Shown: one piece after another, positions 59,946 through 64,000 of the stretch
Numbering within the stretch: position 1 is the first letter of the stretch
How the letters are laid out: each line of letters starts with the position of its first letter
Assembly: GCA_031769625.1 (NCBI GenBank)
Contig: JAUIMM010000015.1
Coordinates: forward strand, 26,567,501-26,631,500
DNA from: Taudactylus pleione
Lineage: Eukaryota; Chordata; Amphibia; Anura; Myobatrachidae
Direction of reading: 5' to 3'
Length of the DNA stretch: 64,000 bases
Made by a program: the position numbers and the translations under genes
The notes under the pieces: model-generated
Database searches by the model: none
What the model was told of the DNA's origin: nothing
What the model saw: the letters and a program-made list of their open reading frames with translations, nothing else

Positions 59946-60531
59946 CAGGGCCGTATAACGGTTTGAGGGGGCCCTGGGGCAACAACTCTGTGGGGGCCCC
60001 TATCAATATAATTGTATATATTTATATATACACATATACATGCACATACACCACACACATTTTATATACTTACACACACATACATTCACACAAAAAACAC
60101 ATACTGTATATACACCACACATGCATGTGTCACACATACATTACACACAAACATACATACACAAGACACACACACACATTTCACACACACTTACCTTGCA
60201 CCATCTGCACTGCATGTTGTGGATGGGGAGGGCGGAATGGGATCTCTCTCATTCCGGAGGGGACCTGGCAGGACGGCACCTTTATTAAGCTCCGCCCCCC
60301 TCAACGGCCAAATACGCAGGTCAATCGGAAAAGGGCGGAGCCAAATTACACAATTGTAATGAAAATTAATCATGCTGGCTCCGCCTCCAGCCGATTGACC
60401 CGCGAATCGTGGCATTTTGCCGTGAGGTGGGCAGGGCTTAACAACAGTGCCTGCTCTTGTGCAGCTGCTGCATGTGGGCCCCTGAGGTGTGGGGGCCCCG
60501 GGACGACCGCCCCCCCTATAAACCGACCCTG
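59946..60531. mobile_element. hAT-like MITE (586 bp) with 8-bp duplication
   Basis: Starts CAGGGCCGTA and ends ACCGACCCTG, inverted. Perfect 8-bp duplication ATCGTACA (59938-59945, 60532-60539). Contains GGGGGCCCCTATCAATATA near one end and GTGTGGGGGCCCCGG near the other. It landed inside a family E-like palindrome (GATTACAACATTGTAATC). Confidence 0.9.
60030..60195 (+). repeat. CA-rich simple repeat within the hAT MITE
   Basis: ACACAC/CATACA-type low-complexity stretch of about 165 bp. Confidence 0.85.
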
Positions 60532-60797
60532 ATCGTACAGTCATTCTCCATCCCCTGCAGTGCCTACACTGAACGATTAGTCGTTCAGTGTAACCACCCT
60601 CCATCATCCATGAACATGGTCAATTTGTCGTTATAGACAGCCATGATTGATGTCGGAAACTGCCAGCGGGAGCGCGCATTGCTAGTCGTTTCCGACATTA
60701 TAGTGCACGATTAATGAGCGATCCTTTGTATAGTGGGGTATTACACATCTATTACACTGGGGAACAGTCAGTCAATCTGTTGCCAGGTATTTAAGAG

Positions 60798-62625
60798 TCA
60801 ATCTCGATTAATTTTGTGCTCCTGTTTAATAGTTTTAAAGATATTTTTTTTATTCTGATTAAATTTGATTCGTAAAATGTTATAAAAAGACACAGGATAA
60901 TTACATACATAAGTGTTTGGAAGCAATGAGAACCGATTTTTGTAGGATCTTCTTTTGTATTCTTGTTGCGGCCAGTCCCTCTGCAGACCCCAACAGTAAT
61001 CGGCCATCATGTGACGATCCCACCTTCCTTGATAACTCTCTTCCATTACCCGAATATCCTGGTGGAACCGTTCACCCTGTTCTTTGCTTAAATCTCCTAG
61101 ATTGGACGGGAAGTGATCTAAATGGCTGTACAAAAAATGTACTTTAATACTCATGTTGCCACCTACTTTCTCAAAACATTTTAGCATGTTGTGGATGAAT
61201 TCATGATAGTTGTCTGCCTTGTGATTGCCTAAAATTTTTTGAATGGCAGACACATAACTCAGCCATGCTTCAGATACGGTTTCAGTCATAGATGTGGTAA
61301 AACTTGGATCCTTCACCAGTTTCCGTATCTGTGGGCCGTCAAAAATTCCTGCCTTTCATTTTTCAATTCTAAGAGATGGAAATGTTCGACAAATATACGT
61401 GAACAATCGCCTGACTTGTCCAATGCTTTTACAAATTGTTTAATTGAACCCAGTTTAATATGGAGAGGTGGCAGTATGATTTTTTTCCTGTCAATTAAGA
61501 GCTCATGAATGATGTTGGCTTCTCCTACAGCTATAACTTCTCTTGGAGGCCATACGGTTTGCTGCCAGTGCTTTTGTTTTGCATAACTATCCCATAAGCA
61601 TATGTGACTAGGATACTTAGTATATGCACTTTGCTGCCCAAGAAGAAAGTTTACCATTTTTAAATTGACACAAACAAACCACTGATGCTGAGAATAAGCA
61701 ATTTTTTCTAAGACTAACTTGATATTTTCATACTGTTCTTTAAGTTTTGTTGAATGACCGATAGAAAACAACGCAAATTAATTCCCATTGTGCAGTAATA
61801 CACATTTTAAGCTCCTTTTAGAACTATCTAAAAAGAGCCGCCAGTCTTCTGCTCGATATTCTGGTAAACCCATCATTAGGAGAAGTTCCAGAATATTGTT
61901 GCAATACACAAGATTGTTATCTTGGCTAAAGAACGGCAGTATGGCTTGCTCTCCATTTCAATACGACGTTATAGATACATCCGGCTCAAGACAGTTCTTG
62001 TCTAGAAGTCTGGATGCTAAAAGCTCAGCTACTTTTTTCCATAAATTCAAGTCACGAAGTAAATCGTTTAGTTCCTTTTGAGAAAATTTGTTTGGAGTAT
62101 AATAACTTTCTTCAAATTCACTTTCATCTGTGTTGTCACTTGCACTGGATGAAATTAACATTTCCACATCATCACATTCAACTTCGCACAAAGAACTGAA
62201 TGATGGTACAGGTAAATCATTGCTATGTGGTATCGGTTGTTTTGCAGAATTCATACTTAGGTATTCCCATTTGCATTTCTTAAATCTATTCATACCTTTA
62301 ACATTTACAGCACAAAAATAGCAGTCACTGAAGTGATCTTTTTTGACTCATACCACATCATAGGTATGCTGAAATTAATAAATGAATTTCGATCACCTTT
62401 AGTCCAATTGCGAAGTTATTCCACGCAGGTTTTACAAACTTTGTGAAGCACCCAAATCTTGTTTTGCTGGCTTATGTGATATCCAAAATAAGTCTGATAC
62501 GCTTGCTTTATGAATACAGCTATATTTTCTCTTTCTTTTGCAACACTATATTTGCCACAAATATAACAAAATACATCAGGGTTGTTAGTACACTGTCACC
62601 GAGAAGAACTAATTTTTACGGCGAA
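60798..62625 (-). pseudogene. Decayed protein gene of an uncharacterised, mobile-element-like family
   Basis: Read 5' to 3' on the minus strand, fragments join collinearly. They are a CxxC start (NNPDVFCYICGKYS), then ISQQNKIWVLHKVCKTCVE, a TAA (62416-62418), LRNWTKGDRNSFINFSIPMM, an A-run frameshift (about 62339-62344), DHFSDCYFC and PIPHSNDLPVPSF. After an acidic stretch comes a TGA (61958-61960), then EDWRLFLDSSK, another TAA (61778-61780), ILPPLHIKLGSIKQFVKAL, a frameshift near 61341, and at the end MSIKVHFLYSHLDHFPSNL and EQGERFHQDI...YQGRWD...MMADYCW. The order and motifs match a family I remember as abundant, multi-copy and unnamed in cnidarian and arthropod genomes. About 600 codons if whole. 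No introns, no obvious terminal repeats. Function unknown; a mobile-element origin is inference. Confidence 0.7.
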
Positions 62626-64000
62626 AACGTTTTGTTTCACACATGCAGTGCTAACGCCCAACAAAAGCCGAGGACGTACTGAACAAAACAAGCCCAAATG
62701 GCGGGAAATTGGTTGTGGTAGGAGACAGAGAGGGCCGAACAAAGGAACAGGAGGTGTGCTGACTGCAGGGCCGGATCAGGGTCTGTGGGGGCCCCTTGGC
62801 AACAAACTTGTGGGGGCCCCTATATACCACAGTTTCTCATCACCTTAGGATTTTTTTTTTCTCTCTATTCACCTTAATGCCCCTCTTGCAATGCCCACTG
62901 TAGAAGTGCCCCTTATGCAATGTCCCCAGTAATGGTCCCCCCTATGCAGTGCTCCTTATGCAGTGCCCCCTGTAGTAGTCCTCCCTATGCAGTGCCCCCT
63001 GTAGTAGTCCTCCCTATGCAGTGCCCCCTGTAGTAGTCCTCCCTATGCAGTGCCCCCTGTAGTAGTGCCCCTTATGCAGTGCCGGCAGTATTGGTCTTCC
63101 CTATGCAGTGTCCCTTATATAATGCCCACAGTAGTTGCCCCCCCTATACAGTGCCCCCAGTAGTTGTCCCCCCTATGCATTGCCCTCAGTAGTAGTTCCC
63201 CCCATGCATTGCCCCCAGTAGTAGACCACCCCTATACAGTACCCCCAGTAGTAATCTCCCCTATGCAGCGTCCTTTATATAGTGCCCCCAGTAGTATTTC
63301 CCCAAAAGCATTGCCCCCAGTAGTAGTCTCTCCATGCTCTGCCCCCAGTAGTAGTCCCCCCTCGTACAGTGCCCCCAGTAGTAGTCCCCCCATGCTCTGC
63401 CCCCAGTAGTCCTCCCCTATACAGTGCCCCCAGTTGTAGTCCCCCCATGCTCTGCCCCCAGTAGTAGTCCCCCCCTATACAGTGCCCCCAGTTGTAGACC
63501 CCCCATGCTCTGCCCCCAGTAGTAGTCCCCCCTATACAGTACCCCCAGTAGTAGTCCCCCCTATACAGTGCCCCCACTAGTAGTCCCGCATGCTCTGCCC
63601 CCAGTAGTAGTCCCCCGGTATACAGTGCCCCCAGTAGTAGCTCCCCCCTATGCATTGCCCCTTGTAGCACCCCCCCCTATACAATGCCCTCATGAAGTGG
63701 CCTCCCTATACAGGGATGTCTGTAGCGCTCCCCCCTATGTAGTGACAGTGCTGCCCCACACGCAAACACACACACAAAAAAAATAAACTTACCTGAATCC
63801 CCGCTCCTGACGCAAGTCCCGGCTCTTCTGTTGCACAGATGGGAGAGACGTCAACGTCATGACGTTTCTCCCATCATCACCAGCTGTGGGGGGGAGCCGG
63901 AAGGCGGAGCTCATGAGTGAGCTCCAGCCGGCTCCCTCAGCTGACGAAGCAGCTAATGAGAGTCTTTGTGAGTCTCATCGGCTGCAGTAACATACACACA
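62626..64000. other. Right end of window: dispersed element with minisatellite
   Basis: After a short unique stretch, CAGGGCCGGATCAGGGTC (about 62766) opens a hAT-like repeat with GTGGGGGCCCC, as in 59946. It continues into the inverted G-rich minisatellite and GC-rich sequence with GACGTCAACGTCATGACG to the window end. Confidence 0.6.
62870..63725 (-). repeat. G-rich minisatellite, third array (C-rich on this strand)
   Basis: Units such as AGTGCCCCCAGTAGTAGTCC and CTATGCAGTGCCCCCTGTAG repeat about 30 times; four near-identical 33-bp units at 62960-63065 show recent local expansion. It is the reverse complement of the arrays at 4.8 and 8.6 kb. Confidence 0.85.

Larger units (their letters stand above)
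56757..60797. other. Repeat-filled region between the Tc1 element and the unknown decayed gene
   Basis: It holds a family C element split by a family B element, another family B copy, fragments of the 10.1/27.2-kb family at about 59440-59727, a hAT MITE inside a family E element and a CA-rich stretch at 60030-60190. 56.78-57.2 kb shows nothing recognised. 57230-57298 is one end of a family D element cut short. Confidence 0.65.

Noticed and set aside
63164..63670. Open frames on both strands of proline/serine or glycine repeats
   Set aside because: Same minisatellite, third array; low-complexity artefact.
62870..63725. CRISPR-like regular repeat array
   Set aside because: Units are contiguous and degenerate with no unique spacers, and the genome is vertebrate.

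Overview
The window is vertebrate nuclear DNA, most likely from a large-genome frog (Anura). The grounds are one gene split into small exons by introns of 86 bp to 8 kb, dense DNA-transposon MITEs with 2, 3 or 8 bp target-site duplications, a decayed L2/CR1-type LINE of the kind abundant in frogs, and an 18S rRNA fragment whose variable bases resemble Xenopus as I remember it. Assignment to frog is inference; vertebrate is firm.

The only host gene I can support is a lysosomal acid alpha-glucosidase (GAA, glycoside hydrolase family 31) on the minus strand. Its first coding exon lies at 48371-48803 and the gene runs leftward off the window after 250. Sixteen coding exons, matching human GAA exons 2-17, can be read with GT-AG boundaries and a continuous frame: 2295 nt, 765 codons. 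Fourteen have the same lengths as I recall for the human exons; the first coding exon and exon 17 are shorter. Both catalytic aspartates and nearly all sugar-contacting residues are kept, at a constant offset of 45 from human numbering. Two positions next to the catalytic residues differ (human F525 to N, W618 to E). The last exons (18-20) and the 5' noncoding exon are not seen.

The introns and the 15 kb upstream of the gene are almost wholly repeats. They comprise PIF/Harbinger-like MITEs with 3 bp TNA or TAA duplications in several families, some built from a string of hairpins; hAT-like MITEs with 8 bp duplications; Tc1/mariner and pogo-like elements with TA duplications; G-rich minisatellites carried inside a dispersed element; and elements with a telomere-like (TTAGGG-rich) core. 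There are also pieces of an L2-type LINE and AT, CTAT and CA microsatellites. Several are nested, which gives an order of insertion.

Three mobile-element coding regions are legible. One is a full-length Tc1 element (55132-56756) whose 337-residue transposase is broken by one stop codon. One is a Harbinger MYB-like relic (41217-41606). The third is a decayed gene of a little-characterised family with CxxC motifs (60798-62625, minus), which I cannot assign to a named superfamily and which is the most interesting unknown. The other unusual object is the first ~126 nt of 18S rRNA sitting inside a 28-nt inverted repeat (23981-24231).
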